Shown: piece by piece, positions 17,046 to 25,169 of the stretch
Position numbering within the stretch: position 1 is the first letter of the stretch
Layout of the letters: every line of letters starts with the position of its first letter
Translations under genes and position numbers: made by a program
Notes under the pieces: model-generated
Told to the model about the DNA's origin: nothing
Database searches by the model: none
The model's input: only the letters and a program-made list of their open reading frames with translations
Source: Chloroflexota bacterium
Lineage (GTDB): Bacteria; Chloroflexota; Anaerolineae; Anaerolineales; UBA4823
DNA: 35,538 nt
Assembly (NCBI GenBank): GCA_030669775.1
Contig: DAOVCZ010000002.1
Coordinates: 1-35,538 of the forward strand
Reading direction: 5' to 3'

Positions 17046-17408
17046 CTATCCTAATGTTTGTTGTATTTTTTCTATCAGTTCATCCGGCATAAAAGGCTTG
17101 AGAATAAACCCATCTGCCCCTTCTTGTTGACTTCTATCTGTCATCTCCACTCCCGAGGCAATCAGTACCCTCACCCCATCTAATACAGGTTCCTTGCGTA
17201 AAGAATGTAACACATCAAAACCGTTCAGATGGCGCAAGTGTACATCCATTAATATCAAATCAGGTTTTTCCTTGCAAAGTGAATCGATCGTGTCCTGGAT
17301 ATGTTCTTCCCCCTCCCAAAGGACAACATCATACCCTTCGAACTCCAACAGCATTTGCAGCAAGGAGAACATATTAGCATCATCTTCGATCACCATAATT
17401 TTTGGCAT
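17046..17408 (-). CDS. Stand-alone response regulator receiver domain
   Basis: The 120 residues are a single receiver domain with all key positions: the acidic pair (VIEDDAN), the phospho-acceptor Asp55 (LILMDVHL), the switch Ser/Thr (LIASG) and the Lys of the LKPF loop. There is no output domain, so it acts by protein contact or as a phosphate relay. No histidine kinase is in the window. It starts 4 bases after the lon stop with hardly any ribosome-binding site, so its translation should depend on ribosomes leaving lon. It may connect a signal to the stress operon. Confidence 0.93.
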   Translation of the reverse strand: MPKIMVIEDDANMFSLLQMLLEFEGYDVVLWEGEEHIQDTIDSLCKEKPDLILMDVHLRHLNGFDVLHSLRKEPVLDGVRVLIASGVEMTDRSQQEGADGFILKPFMPDELIEKIQQTLG

Positions 17409-17412
17409 ATTT

Positions 17413-19995
17413 CTAATTGCTGCTGGATTTATTAGACTTCGTTTTCTTTTTATCCTTCTTTGAAACAGGTTCCAATGCTGCGCTGATGACCTGACTAACA
17501 GTATCTACGAACACAAATTTCATCCCTTTACGTACTTCTTCCGGTAAGTCTTCCAAGTCAGCCTCGTTGCGTTTTGGGAGTATCACAGTTTTCAAATTGC
17601 TGCGATGCGCAGCCAGGACTTTTTCTTTAATTCCACCGACAGGTAAAACTTGCCCGCGTAAAGTGATCTCACCGGTCATCCCAACATCGGCGCGGACTGG
17701 TCGTCCTGAAATTAAGGAAACCAGAGCAGTCGCCATGGTCACTCCAGCCGAAGGCCCATCCTTGGGTTGAGCCCCGCTGGGAACATGAAGGTGGATATCG
17801 GTTTCATCGAAGAAAGTGGGTTTCAGGGAAAAATCCTCAGCTCTCGAGCGGACATAAGACAACGCAGCTCTTGCGGACTCCTGCATCACATCTCCCAAGG
17901 AGCCTGTCATCTGAAAACCTTTGCTGCCTGGCATTCCAGTTGCCTCAATGAATAGTACATCACCCCCTGTAGGAGTGTATGCTAAGCCTGTGGCAACACC
18001 AGGAATCGATGTGCGTTCAGCCACCTCTTCATTACCGAAGTACTGTGGCCTGCCCAAGAACTCGCGCACAAGTTCAGGATTGATCTTAATCTTCTTCTTT
18101 TTCCCTTCAACAATCCGCGTGACGACCTTGCGGTTGACCGCACCGATCTCACGTTCCAGGTTTCGCACCCCCGCTTCGCGCGTGTATGAGCGGATGATCG
18201 TTTGTAAGGCTGGCCGGGTAAAGGCAACTTCTTCGGGGCGCAACCCATTCTCGCGTAGCTGGCGCGGAATTAAATAATCCTTTGCGATCTCAATCTTCTC
18301 ACTCTCTATATACCCGGAAAGCATGATGATCTCCATCCGATCACGTAATGGAGCTGGGATTGGTTCCAGCAGGTTGGCGGTTGTGATGAACATAACCTGA
18401 GATAGATCGAAACCAACTTCCAGGTAGTGATCTCGGAATTCAACATTTTGCTCTGGGTCAAGCACTTCTAATAGAGCCGAAGCGGGGTCACCATGAAAAT
18501 CATAGGTCAACTTATCCACTTCGTCGAGCATGAAGACTGGGTTTCTGGTTTCTATCCTGCGAATCGCCTGCAGTATTCGCCCCGGCATGGCTCCGATGTA
18601 TGTGCGGCGGTGCCCGCGAATCTCTGCTTCGTCACGCACACCACCTAATGAGATGCGAATGAATTTTCTTCCCATCGCTCGAGCGATCGACTGTCCCAGA
18701 GAGGTCTTTCCAACCCCAGGAGGGCCAACAAAGCAGAGGATTACACCCTCTCGAATCCGTCGAATTTCATCAACTTTTTCGTCTGCTTCGAATTCCTCTT
18801 GGCGCTCAAGTTTCAATTTTCGCACTGCCAGGTATTCGAGAATTCGTTCTTTGACATCCTCCAACCCAAAATGGTCCTGGTCAAGTACCTTTCGAGCCCG
18901 TGAGATATCCAAATCATCTTTCGTCGCAATCGACCAGGGGAGTGAGACTAACCAATCCAGATAAGTTCGGATTACTCCATATTCCGCAGCGGCTGTGGGA
19001 AGGCGGGAAAGACGATCAAGCTCCCGGCGGGCCATCTTCTCGGCTTCCTCAGGCATTTCTGCTTTTTCAATCTTTTGCCGGAACTCTTCTGCTTCTACGG
19101 TTTGTTCGTCTGCTTCACCCAATTCACGTTGAATGGCTTTCAACTGTTCGCGCAGGAAGTACTCCCGCTGGACTTTATCAATTTCAGAACGCGCCTCATC
19201 TTGTATTTTCTGACCGATCTCCAGCATCTCAACCTCACGGGTGAGAATGGTGACCAGTTTCTTTAACTTCTCCAAGACTGGATCAAGCTCAAGAAGCTCC
19301 TGGGCATCATTCAAATCCATACGCTGGAAATTGGAAATTGTGTAAATCGTTTGTAAGGGGTCTTCCAATCCAACAACTGAGGCTACTAGTTCGCGTGGTA
19401 TGGAAGGGATCATCTCGGCGATATGCTCAAACTGATCACGCGCATTTCTCGCCAATGCTTCCACTTCAAGATCATCCTCCATAACTTCTGGAAATAGTTT
19501 GATGTTTGCCTTGAGATATGGATCTAGATGGACGAATTCCCCGAGATGGAAACGGGCTAACCCCTGTACCAGCAGTCGAATTGTGCCATCCGGAGCCCGA
19601 AATAGGCGGTGCACTATAGCCACAGTGCCAACGGAATACAGATCATCCGGTCCAGGTGCATCCAGCTCCGGATCCTTCGATGCCACCAGACCGATCAACC
19701 GATCTTCTCCAGCCATCACATCATCTACCAACCTGATAGACCGCGGTTGACCGATGGTCAATGGTACTGCAGTCTGGGGGTATACTACGACACCCCGTAA
19801 TGGCAGAATGGGTAGTTCAGGAGGGATTTGCTCGTACAGATCAGCCTCGTCGGCGAACTCTCCTTGCTCCGGGTCATCTTTGTCAAGGACGCGAGGAGTG
19901 ATTGGTCTGAAGAGAAACTCTTCTTGGAGTTCTTCCAAATCATCAAACCAACTCAACAGGTCCATAATACTTTGATTCCAACGTGATGCAGGCAT
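17413..19995 (-). CDS. lon: ATP-dependent Lon protease
   Basis: Lon is the cytoplasmic AAA+ protease that unfolds and degrades misfolded and regulatory proteins. With 860 residues it is a little longer than most LonA proteins, because of an acidic N-terminal extension of about 40 residues and a lysine-rich tail (KKDKKKTKSNKSSSN). The order is the LON substrate-binding domain (PILPLRGVVVYPQTAVPLTI, about 55-245), a coiled-coil (KVQREYFLREQLKAIQREL), the AAA+ module with Walker A GPPGVGKTS (about 423-431) and Walker B FMLDEVDK, and the protease domain with the Ser-Lys dyad in PKDGPSAGVTMA (Ser near 748) and GGIKEKVLAA (Lys near 790). It follows hsp20 by 12 bases, a natural chaperone-protease pairing. 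Confidence 0.97.
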   Translation of the reverse strand: MPASRWNQSIMDLLSWFDDLEELQEEFLFRPITPRVLDKDDPEQGEFADEADLYEQIPPELPILPLRGVVVYPQTAVPLTIGQPRSIRLVDDVMAGEDRLIGLVASKDPELDAPGPDDLYSVGTVAIVHRLFRAPDGTIRLLVQGLARFHLGEFVHLDPYLKANIKLFPEVMEDDLEVEALARNARDQFEHIAEMIPSIPRELVASVVGLEDPLQTIYTISNFQRMDLNDAQELLELDPVLEKLKKLVTILTREVEMLEIGQKIQDEARSEIDKVQREYFLREQLKAIQRELGEADEQTVEAEEFRQKIEKAEMPEEAEKMARRELDRLSRLPTAAAEYGVIRTYLDWLVSLPWSIATKDDLDISRARKVLDQDHFGLEDVKERILEYLAVRKLKLERQEEFEADEKVDEIRRIREGVILCFVGPPGVGKTSLGQSIARAMGRKFIRISLGGVRDEAEIRGHRRTYIGAMPGRILQAIRRIETRNPVFMLDEVDKLTYDFHGDPASALLEVLDPEQNVEFRDHYLEVGFDLSQVMFITTANLLEPIPAPLRDRMEIIMLSGYIESEKIEIAKDYLIPRQLRENGLRPEEVAFTRPALQTIIRSYTREAGVRNLEREIGAVNRKVVTRIVEGKKKKIKINPELVREFLGRPQYFGNEEVAERTSIPGVATGLAYTPTGGDVLFIEATGMPGSKGFQMTGSLGDVMQESARAALSYVRSRAEDFSLKPTFFDETDIHLHVPSGAQPKDGPSAGVTMATALVSLISGRPVRADVGMTGEITLRGQVLPVGGIKEKVLAAHRSNLKTVILPKRNEADLEDLPEEVRKGMKFVFVDTVSQVISAALEPVSKKDKKKTKSNKSSSN

Positions 19996-20007
19996 TATTT
20001 TTTCCGT

Positions 20008-20433
20008 TTACTCGGTTACATGGATCTTATTGGGTTGATCTTTCAGGAATACTAAACGCAGAAATCCGGCGATATACTCCGCGGTAACCTGGTCGGAGTC
20101 CACGGGTCCTGGCAGCTCCACTTCAGTTGTAAATTCTCCAAAGAAGATCTCCATCTGGTAGTAAGCACGGCGTTCTTGAATGTCAGGACGGTTGCCCCGC
20201 ACAGTCAATTGACTGCCAGTTAACGAGATTGAGAAATCCTCTTCCCGCATACCTGCAATCTCAACCCTGACAACAATCGTGTCGCCAGTCTCATAGACGT
20301 CCGTTGCCGGTCGCCAGATATGCGACCGAACCCCATTTCTCCACCGGTTAGCTCCCTGTCTTAACGATTCGGACTCATCTGTGCTGTACCAGCGGGGTTG
20401 TAATGGCTCTGATTTTAATTCCAGCTCTTCCAT
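20008..20433 (-). CDS. Small heat-shock protein of the Hsp20 (alpha-crystallin) family
   Basis: Hsp20 proteins bind unfolding proteins and hold them for refolding or degradation. I start at ATG 20433, eight bases after GGAG, giving 141 residues; a GTG at 20442 that overlaps the tpx stop is the alternative. The alpha-crystallin domain (about 40-135) is clear: PATDVYETGDTIVVRVEIAG (domain start), REEDFSISLTGSQLTVRG, a GEFTTEVELPGPVD segment and GFLRLVFLK as the degenerate form of the usual GxLxxxxPK strand. It sits between tpx and lon in the same operon, which places peroxide detoxification, a holdase and a protease under joint control. Confidence 0.93.
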   Translation of the reverse strand: MEELELKSEPLQPRWYSTDESESLRQGANRWRNGVRSHIWRPATDVYETGDTIVVRVEIAGMREEDFSISLTGSQLTVRGNRPDIQERRAYYQMEIFFGEFTTEVELPGPVDSDQVTAEYIAGFLRLVFLKDQPNKIHVTE

Positions 20434-20438
20434 CGTCC

Positions 20439-20957
20439 TCACTCCATGTTTCTAGTCAATACCAATGCTTTCCTGGCCGCTTCGAGAACAATCTCGTAGT
20501 CAAGCTCATCCCCTAAAGTTGGCAGGTATTCGACATAATCGATCTTCCCATTCGGGTCGACCACAAATACTACTCTTCGGAATATACCCTGCTCTTTCAA
20601 TAATACCCCGTACTTCTCCCCAAATTCCGCATCCCTCTGGTCGGAGAGGGTGATCACCCGGTCAACACCAGCTGCCGTACACCACTGACTGAGAGTAAAT
20701 GGTAAATCCATGTTAACCATCAGGATCGCGATATCGTTACTCAAGGAAGAATCTTCGATGTTAAACTTTCTCGTCTCGCGATCGCAAACTGCGGTACTCA
20801 AGGATGGCAGAGAGCCAATTAGCCTCACTTTCCCTTGCGTGCTTTCTAGGGTATTCATCGGCGACCAATCCATAGTGAGAGCACTGAATTACGGCGCTTG
20901 CTCACCAACTTTGATATCTTCACCGATAATAGTCACTTCCTGGCCTCGAAATTCCAT
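20439..20957 (-). pseudogene. tpx: Thiol peroxidase gene (tpx) interrupted by an in-frame TAA
   Basis: Tpx is a periplasmic or cytoplasmic peroxiredoxin reducing lipid and organic peroxides. From ATG 20957 the first 22 codons read MEFRGQEVTIIGEDIKVGEQ-AP, the normal start of the family, then TAA (20889-20891) stands where a residue of 'AP-x-F' is expected, and the frame continues without shift through FSALT to ATG 20873 and a 144-residue remainder. The remainder has the peroxidatic Cys in STAVC (full-length position 58), the resolving Cys in SQWC (93), and the TLSDQRDAEFGEKYGV landmark, so the active site is intact. Full length would be 172 residues, normal for Tpx. Restart at ATG 20873 (Met29) would make an N-terminally shortened protein lacking the first strands. 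A single G-to-T change (GAA to TAA) could explain the stop. Confidence 0.85.
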
Positions 20958-21004
20958 CATCCTTTTCTTTCAACACTCACTCAACACCTCCAAGCAAAAA
21001 CATT

Positions 21005-21019
21005 ATCCTCGTCGAGGAT
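21005..21019 (-). promoter_or_regulatory. Perfect 15-base dyad upstream of the tpx-hsp20-lon operon
   Basis: ATCCTCG-T-CGAGGAT is a perfect palindrome with a one-base centre, 48 to 62 bases before the tpx ATG, and overlaps a GATAAT-like -10 on the minus strand. It is not the CIRCE element, and not a PerR box. It could be an operator for an unknown repressor or merely part of a leader hairpin. Confidence 0.4.
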
Positions 21020-21089
21020 CAACAATAAGTCAGCACAGGATTTCCTCCATTCTTCAAGGAGAGGAAACTCCACTTTGATCGCCTTGTTT

Positions 21090-21112
21090 AAGAGAAAGAA
21101 ATTCATTCTCTT
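21090..21112 (-). terminator. Weak hairpin just downstream of tRNA-Arg
   Basis: AAGAGAA (21090-21096) and TTCTCTT (21106-21112) form a 7-bp AT-rich stem about 15 bases after the tRNA 3' end on the minus strand. There is no T-run after it, so termination would be weak; it may instead help in tRNA 3' trimming. Confidence 0.3.
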
Positions 21113-21126
21113 TACCCCCACCCAGG

Positions 21127-21199
21127 CGCCCCCGGCGGGATTCGAACCCACAACCTTAGGTTTAGAAGACCTCTGCTCTGTCCTTTGAGCTACGGGGGC
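21127..21199 (-). tRNA. tRNA-Arg (anticodon UCU)
   Basis: A complete cloverleaf of 73 bases folds on the minus strand: acceptor GCCCCCG/CGGGGGC, D-arm GCTC/GAGC, anticodon loop CTTCTAA giving anticodon UCU, and T-arm with the TTCGAAT loop. The discriminator is G, and CCA is not encoded. One mismatch (G27-A43) is present at the top of the anticodon stem. It reads AGA/AGG codons. It lies between the 21214 gene and the tpx operon, in the same direction. Confidence 0.97.
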
Positions 21200-21213
21200 A
21201 TTTCTATATTCTA

Positions 21214-21651
21214 TCAACACTCCGGGCATGGACGCAGCCCTTTATAAACCCGCGGACCAGAAAGTGTCTGGAGTATCACGGATGGAGAGCGTCCCAGCTG
21301 GTCTGCAAGTTCCACGGGTGTCAAAGGTGTATTGCCGTTAGATAGAAACAGTCGGAATGCGGACTCAACCAATGAGGTCCTCTCTTCGATAAATCTTGGC
21401 TGTTTTGAACAATGAGTTATCAAAATGTGCTGTAGACCATCCACCTGTTGAACTTCTGCTGTTTCAGGGTCTACCCAATCGATCACATTATCATCACGAA
21501 TGCCTGCAAATGCTTCCTGATGCTCAGGACAAAGAAAGCTAAACAGGTCAACTCGCCAATTCCGATCATTTTGACCCCACCAATCAAAATCGATGTGAAA
21601 ACGCGTCTGCAAACTGGGCTTAACCAGGCTAAAACGCTTTAGTTCCGTCAC
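21214..21651 (-). CDS. Conserved-looking protein of unknown function with a C-terminal HTH-like segment
   Basis: The 145 residues start at GTG 21651 behind an excellent AGGAGG. I do not recognise a named family. The N-terminal half (RFHIDFDWWGQNDRNWRVDL, then SFLCPEHQEAF) is rich in aromatic residues. The C-terminal half holds a helical stretch, TPLTPVELADQLGRSPSVIL, that looks like a winged-helix recognition unit, followed by a short basic end with CPEC. The same 'TPLTPxEL' phrase begins the helix-turn-helix-like unit of the upstream 527-residue protein, 60 bases away and on the same strand, so the two probably share an operon and process. It ends 15 bases before the tRNA-Arg gene. Confidence 0.75.
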   Translation of the reverse strand: MTELKRFSLVKPSLQTRFHIDFDWWGQNDRNWRVDLFSFLCPEHQEAFAGIRDDNVIDWVDPETAEVQQVDGLQHILITHCSKQPRFIEERTSLVESAFRLFLSNGNTPLTPVELADQLGRSPSVILQTLSGPRVYKGLRPCPEC

Positions 21652-21711
21652 TTCACTCCTCCTGTTCGACTTAACCAGTTAAGACGAACAGCTTATTCAA
21701 GATCTTTTCGA

Positions 21712-23295
21712 TCACGCTTGTTCCGAATCATCGAAACGAAAATGCAAGTCACCGACATGAACAAACCATGGGCGTGAGGCTAATAAAGCCAGAATCGGAC
21801 CAGGCGGACATCGTCGAACCACATTAACCGCCGAGTATAACTCACTCGCATGTACGTGACCCTGTGGATTCAACTTGGTTAACTCTCTTACGATATCCAC
21901 AACAACCCGCTCAAATGGCGGTCTTTCTTTTTGCATCCGCTCCCAAACTGTGTCTAAGGCATCAACATCAGGGACTGCAATCGCCATCCGTTCATCAAAC
22001 GCGGCCGTGACAATTTGCTTGAGCATGGCGAAAACTGTGCCGCCGTCCGACCCAACCAAAACAGTTCGGATCCATTCCCGGCTCGAACGTCGCGAGTCTG
22101 CGGATATTACCACTTTCCCCGGTTCTTTTCCACGTTGGACTCTGACCAAACTTCCGGGCATTAATCCCTGGCTTTCATACCATTCTTGCAAACCAATTAC
22201 ATAACGTTTTTCATGTACCACCCAACCAGGAAAACTCTCTCCGCTCTTTCGATCCTCCAAAATGAAACGAATGCGTGGGGCTTCATACGCGGTGGGAAAG
22301 AGGTGTTCAATTCTTGAAGACAGCGGCAATGAGCCGACTCGCCAATGTGGGAAGTTTATGCTGACTACCACATCATCACTTCGAGCGCTTTCCAGCGTTA
22401 TTGGAGAAAGCTCATCATCAATGTCACGCTCTAACGCGAGCATCTCCCCGCTGAGCAAGTCTCGGTCATGTTCAATCTCGTGATATCGTAGATAGACAGG
22501 TGTCTCGCGAACTTCTTGTGGTTCCAAGCGCTGCAGATACCACAAAACCTCACCAGCGGGTCCAACTTCATCGAAGCGAGCATCCTCTTCCAACCGCAGA
22601 TCGAGCGAGAATTCCACTAATTTTGGGTTCTCAGAGGAGGGCAGCTCAACCTGTTCAAGTAAGGCATTGGTGGGTAATGGACCACCCCCAACCATATCGA
22701 GCACAGCTTCAGCCAAGTTTAGATGACCCTGGTTCACATCCACCAAGAGAGCTCTCGGAAACCATCGACCAGCAATGCGCACAAAATCTTCATTGGCCCC
22801 CAATCCAGTTTCGAGGCTTTCAACCAGCTGCTCACTGTAACCCTCGATCACAAATTGCGAGTTGAGCAGCTCGCTCTCCTGGCCGATCTTAGGTGGATCG
22901 TTTAGCAGGTGATCCGCGACCTCACTTGCGAACTCGCGTTCTTCTCCGTTCTCGAACTTCACCTTGATCACATTGAATTCAGTAATATCAGGATTTACAC
23001 CAGGTCGTAAACCAATCACCTCCCCCTGTCGCCAACCCAGTGCTGGAAATATCAATTTCTGATTTTCTATGAAGCTGTCTTTGGGAAAATAGATATCACC
23101 AGCAGATGTACGCTGCTTTTCAAATTCTTCGATCTCTCGGCGAATCCGTTCCTCAACTAGCGCTGCAACTAGCTCATTCGGTGTAAGGGGTGTTTCTATT
23201 TCTAATAGATAATTGTAAATAAATTCTATGTCCTCTTCCTGGAGATCAAAGGTTTCCCAATAATCCTCCCGAAGTGACAAGGATGCCATTACCAT
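21712..23295 (-). CDS. Large uncharacterised protein with several winged-helix-like segments
   Basis: The 527-residue protein starts at ATG 23295 with GAGG five bases before it; a second ATG lies two codons later. No enzyme motif, signal peptide or membrane helix is visible. Three regions look like small helical winged-helix units: residues about 18-55 (FIYNYLLEIETPLTPNELVA), about 195-255 (AEAVLDMVGGGPLPTNALLE through RFDEVGPAGEVLWYL), and the C-terminus (HVHASELYSAVNVVRRCPPG through PWFVHVGDLHFRF), the last resembling HARE-HTH domains. Beta-rich segments with 'GEVIGLRPG' and 'GSLVRVQRGK' lie between. I infer a modular nucleic-acid-binding protein, cytoplasmic, of a type seen in Chloroflexota. 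It is divergent from the DUF2007 gene. Confidence 0.75.
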   Translation of the reverse strand: MVMASLSLREDYWETFDLQEEDIEFIYNYLLEIETPLTPNELVAALVEERIRREIEEFEKQRTSAGDIYFPKDSFIENQKLIFPALGWRQGEVIGLRPGVNPDITEFNVIKVKFENGEEREFASEVADHLLNDPPKIGQESELLNSQFVIEGYSEQLVESLETGLGANEDFVRIAGRWFPRALLVDVNQGHLNLAEAVLDMVGGGPLPTNALLEQVELPSSENPKLVEFSLDLRLEEDARFDEVGPAGEVLWYLQRLEPQEVRETPVYLRYHEIEHDRDLLSGEMLALERDIDDELSPITLESARSDDVVVSINFPHWRVGSLPLSSRIEHLFPTAYEAPRIRFILEDRKSGESFPGWVVHEKRYVIGLQEWYESQGLMPGSLVRVQRGKEPGKVVISADSRRSSREWIRTVLVGSDGGTVFAMLKQIVTAAFDERMAIAVPDVDALDTVWERMQKERPPFERVVVDIVRELTKLNPQGHVHASELYSAVNVVRRCPPGPILALLASRPWFVHVGDLHFRFDDSEQA

Positions 23296-23364
23296 AAAAT
23301 CCTCGGAAAAATATCCAGCGAAAATTCGTCTTCCTGGTTGAATGTTATTACTGAATTGCTAGCT

Positions 23365-23395
23365 TATAATTATACTCTATGAACAAAAATGTCGC
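23365..23395. promoter_or_regulatory. Divergent promoter region with a shared TATAATTATA palindrome
   Basis: TATAATTATA (23365-23374) supplies a perfect -10 on both strands: TATAAT at 23365-23370 for the DUF2007 gene and TATAAT at 23374-23369 for the 527-residue gene. On the minus strand GCGACA (23395-23390) is a possible -35 at 15 bases; on the plus strand no clear -35 is seen. The two -10 boxes overlap, so the two polymerases should exclude each other. Confidence 0.5.
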
Positions 23396-23446
23396 AGCGC
23401 CTCCAGAATTTATCGCTGCCCAAGATTAGGAGCAGGAGTTTTTATT

Positions 23447-23722
23447 ATGTCAGAAGAAAAATGGGAATTAGTTATTGAAGTATCCGGTGAGCTCCAAGCC
23501 AATTTGTTGCGTAATCTGCTTGAGGCTCAAGGTATTCAAGTATTCCTCAACCAGGAAGGTGCTGGTAAAGCTTACGGTTTGACAGTTGGGCCATTAGGCC
23601 AGGTTCAAGTATTGGTTCCAGAACACCAAAGCCAAGAAGCACGCCAGATTGTAGATGACTATTATGCTGGTAAATTCGAAACGAGCGAGGAATTGGATTC
23701 AGAAGAGGGTGAAGACAATTAA
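23447..23722 (+). CDS. DUF2007 family protein
   Basis: The 91 residues start at ATG 23447 with AGGAG upstream. The layout is that of DUF2007 (a small ferredoxin-like fold described as a putative signal-transducing protein): WELVIEVSGELQANLLRNLLE, GIQVFLNQEG, then GPLGQVQVLVPEHQSQEARQ (shown in part) and a helix with YYAGKFE. The tail is acidic (SEELDSEEGEDN). In the family, the 'A..l...L...GI.v.v' helix-strand unit is thought to bind a ligand, but no function is proven. Its stop shares TTAA with the stop of the convergent LysM-M23 gene. Confidence 0.88.
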   Translation: MSEEKWELVIEVSGELQANLLRNLLEAQGIQVFLNQEGAGKAYGLTVGPLGQVQVLVPEHQSQEARQIVDDYYAGKFETSEELDSEEGEDN

Positions 23723-25134
23723 GGAAAAGATCTCTCCAGCCAATCCATCGGGTCGACTTGCACTCCACCTGCCCATATTTCAAGGTGCAAGTGGGGACCG
23801 TTAACCCGTCCAGTCGACCCGACAACACCAATTACCTGACCGGCTTCTACCTGATCTCCCACCTCAACCAGGATCTCAGCCTGGTGCAGATACCCGCTGA
23901 ATATCCCCAAACCATGATCGATCATGACCGCGTTCCCTCTGACGATCAGCGGTCCTGCAAAAACAACAACTCCATCCGCAGGGGCATATATCTCATTAAC
24001 TTCATTATTATAGTTATAGCAAAAATCTATGCCAGTATGGAAGAAATTATACGGACTGCCGTTATAAGACCGGCGGTTGCCGAAAATATCGGTAAAACCG
24101 CAGGGAGATGGTGCCACCGGGCTTTGAAAAACACCTGTCCAAAGCCGGTTGGGGGTTACTGGCTCAGCTAATGCATTCCAGATTTCATCCTCAGGTTCGG
24201 TCACTTCAGGATCAATGGTTTCTTCCGGAACCTGCAAAGATATGTAGGTAAATTCTCTAGGTTCCACGTAGATTTTTTGTGAAAAACCGAAGGGGACACC
24301 ATTCGCCAACTCGCCCTCTACTATGAGGGGATAAAGTCCAGTCCTAGTTAATGCGTGTACTCCTTGCAAGGCAACATATTCTCCCTCTCCATATTGGAAG
24401 AAGTTTAATTCATTACCGATCAACGAACCCTCGACGGTCATCTCCTCATTGGTATTTAACCTCACCACGGTTGTTTCACCCTGCATCAGGGGTTCAGGAG
24501 TAATGTCCAGTGCGGATATCTCCCCGGGTAAACTTCCTGGTCCATTTACTGAAGTCTTGTCAGGCACTAGCAGGACATCGCCTGGCACGACTCCCCAAGT
24601 CCCCTCCAATCCATTATTCGCCACGAATGCCCATGGGTTGACTCCCTTACCAATTGCCAGCTCAATCAGTGATTGTCCTTCAGCTAAAGCCAAGCGGTCG
24701 ACAAGCATCTCCTCCTGGCTCTTCTCTGGTATCACCAGGTTATATCCGCTATACAATTCTGCTGGACTCGTGAGATGGTTCAAGAGGACGATCGTCTCCT
24801 GCGAAAGGTGGTAGCGTCGACTTAAACTGCGTATACTCTCTCCCAGGGGAACTTGTGTTGTGACCAAGACTCCCCCAACATTATCTATCCCTGGAATTAC
24901 GAGCTCATCTCCCGCGGAAAGCTGGCCTGGATCGCTAATTTCATTCACCCGGGCTAAATCTTCCCAGGGAACACCAAATCGTTGCGCAATATCCCAGAGG
25001 GTATCCCCTTCCTGGACGATATAAACGGAACTGCTTGGTTGTTCCTCCTGTGCACGGGTTGCCTCTCCCAAAGGCAACATAACGAAAATAAAGGCCAAGA
25101 TTAACAACCACCTTTTTGTCCTGAACAATTTCAT
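23719..25134 (-). CDS. Secreted LysM-repeat M23 peptidase
   Basis: I start at ATG 25134, giving 471 residues with a classic signal peptide (MKLFRTKR, hydrophobic core, cleavage near TRAQ); a TTG five codons earlier is less likely. Three LysM modules follow, which bind peptidoglycan: IVQEGDTLWDIAQRFGVPWE (first), LGESIRSLSRRYHLSQETIV (second) and AEGQSLIELAIGKGVNPWAF (third). A beta-rich spacer leads to the M23 domain with the zinc ligands in HTGIDF and GPHLHLEIW and the catalytic His in SGYLHQ. The enzyme should cut wall cross-links, in support of growth or division. It is separate from the lipoprotein M23 at 7127, which lacks LysM. The gene runs against the DUF2007 gene and follows a response-regulator gene with a terminator between. 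Confidence 0.93.
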   Translation of the reverse strand: MKLFRTKRWLLILAFIFVMLPLGEATRAQEEQPSSSVYIVQEGDTLWDIAQRFGVPWEDLARVNEISDPGQLSAGDELVIPGIDNVGGVLVTTQVPLGESIRSLSRRYHLSQETIVLLNHLTSPAELYSGYNLVIPEKSQEEMLVDRLALAEGQSLIELAIGKGVNPWAFVANNGLEGTWGVVPGDVLLVPDKTSVNGPGSLPGEISALDITPEPLMQGETTVVRLNTNEEMTVEGSLIGNELNFFQYGEGEYVALQGVHALTRTGLYPLIVEGELANGVPFGFSQKIYVEPREFTYISLQVPEETIDPEVTEPEDEIWNALAEPVTPNRLWTGVFQSPVAPSPCGFTDIFGNRRSYNGSPYNFFHTGIDFCYNYNNEVNEIYAPADGVVVFAGPLIVRGNAVMIDHGLGIFSGYLHQAEILVEVGDQVEAGQVIGVVGSTGRVNGPHLHLEIWAGGVQVDPMDWLERSFP

Positions 25135-25169
25135 ACGCTGTCTCGACAATTTTTCTTCATATCTATTAA

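Noticed and set aside
18530..18964. Plus-strand frame of 144 residues inside lon
   Set aside because: It is a shadow of lon; the lon frame holds all the family motifs.
20981..21229. Minus-strand frame with the peptide PVAQRTEQRSSKPKVVGSNP
   Set aside because: It is a translation of the tRNA-Arg gene, a well-known false protein.
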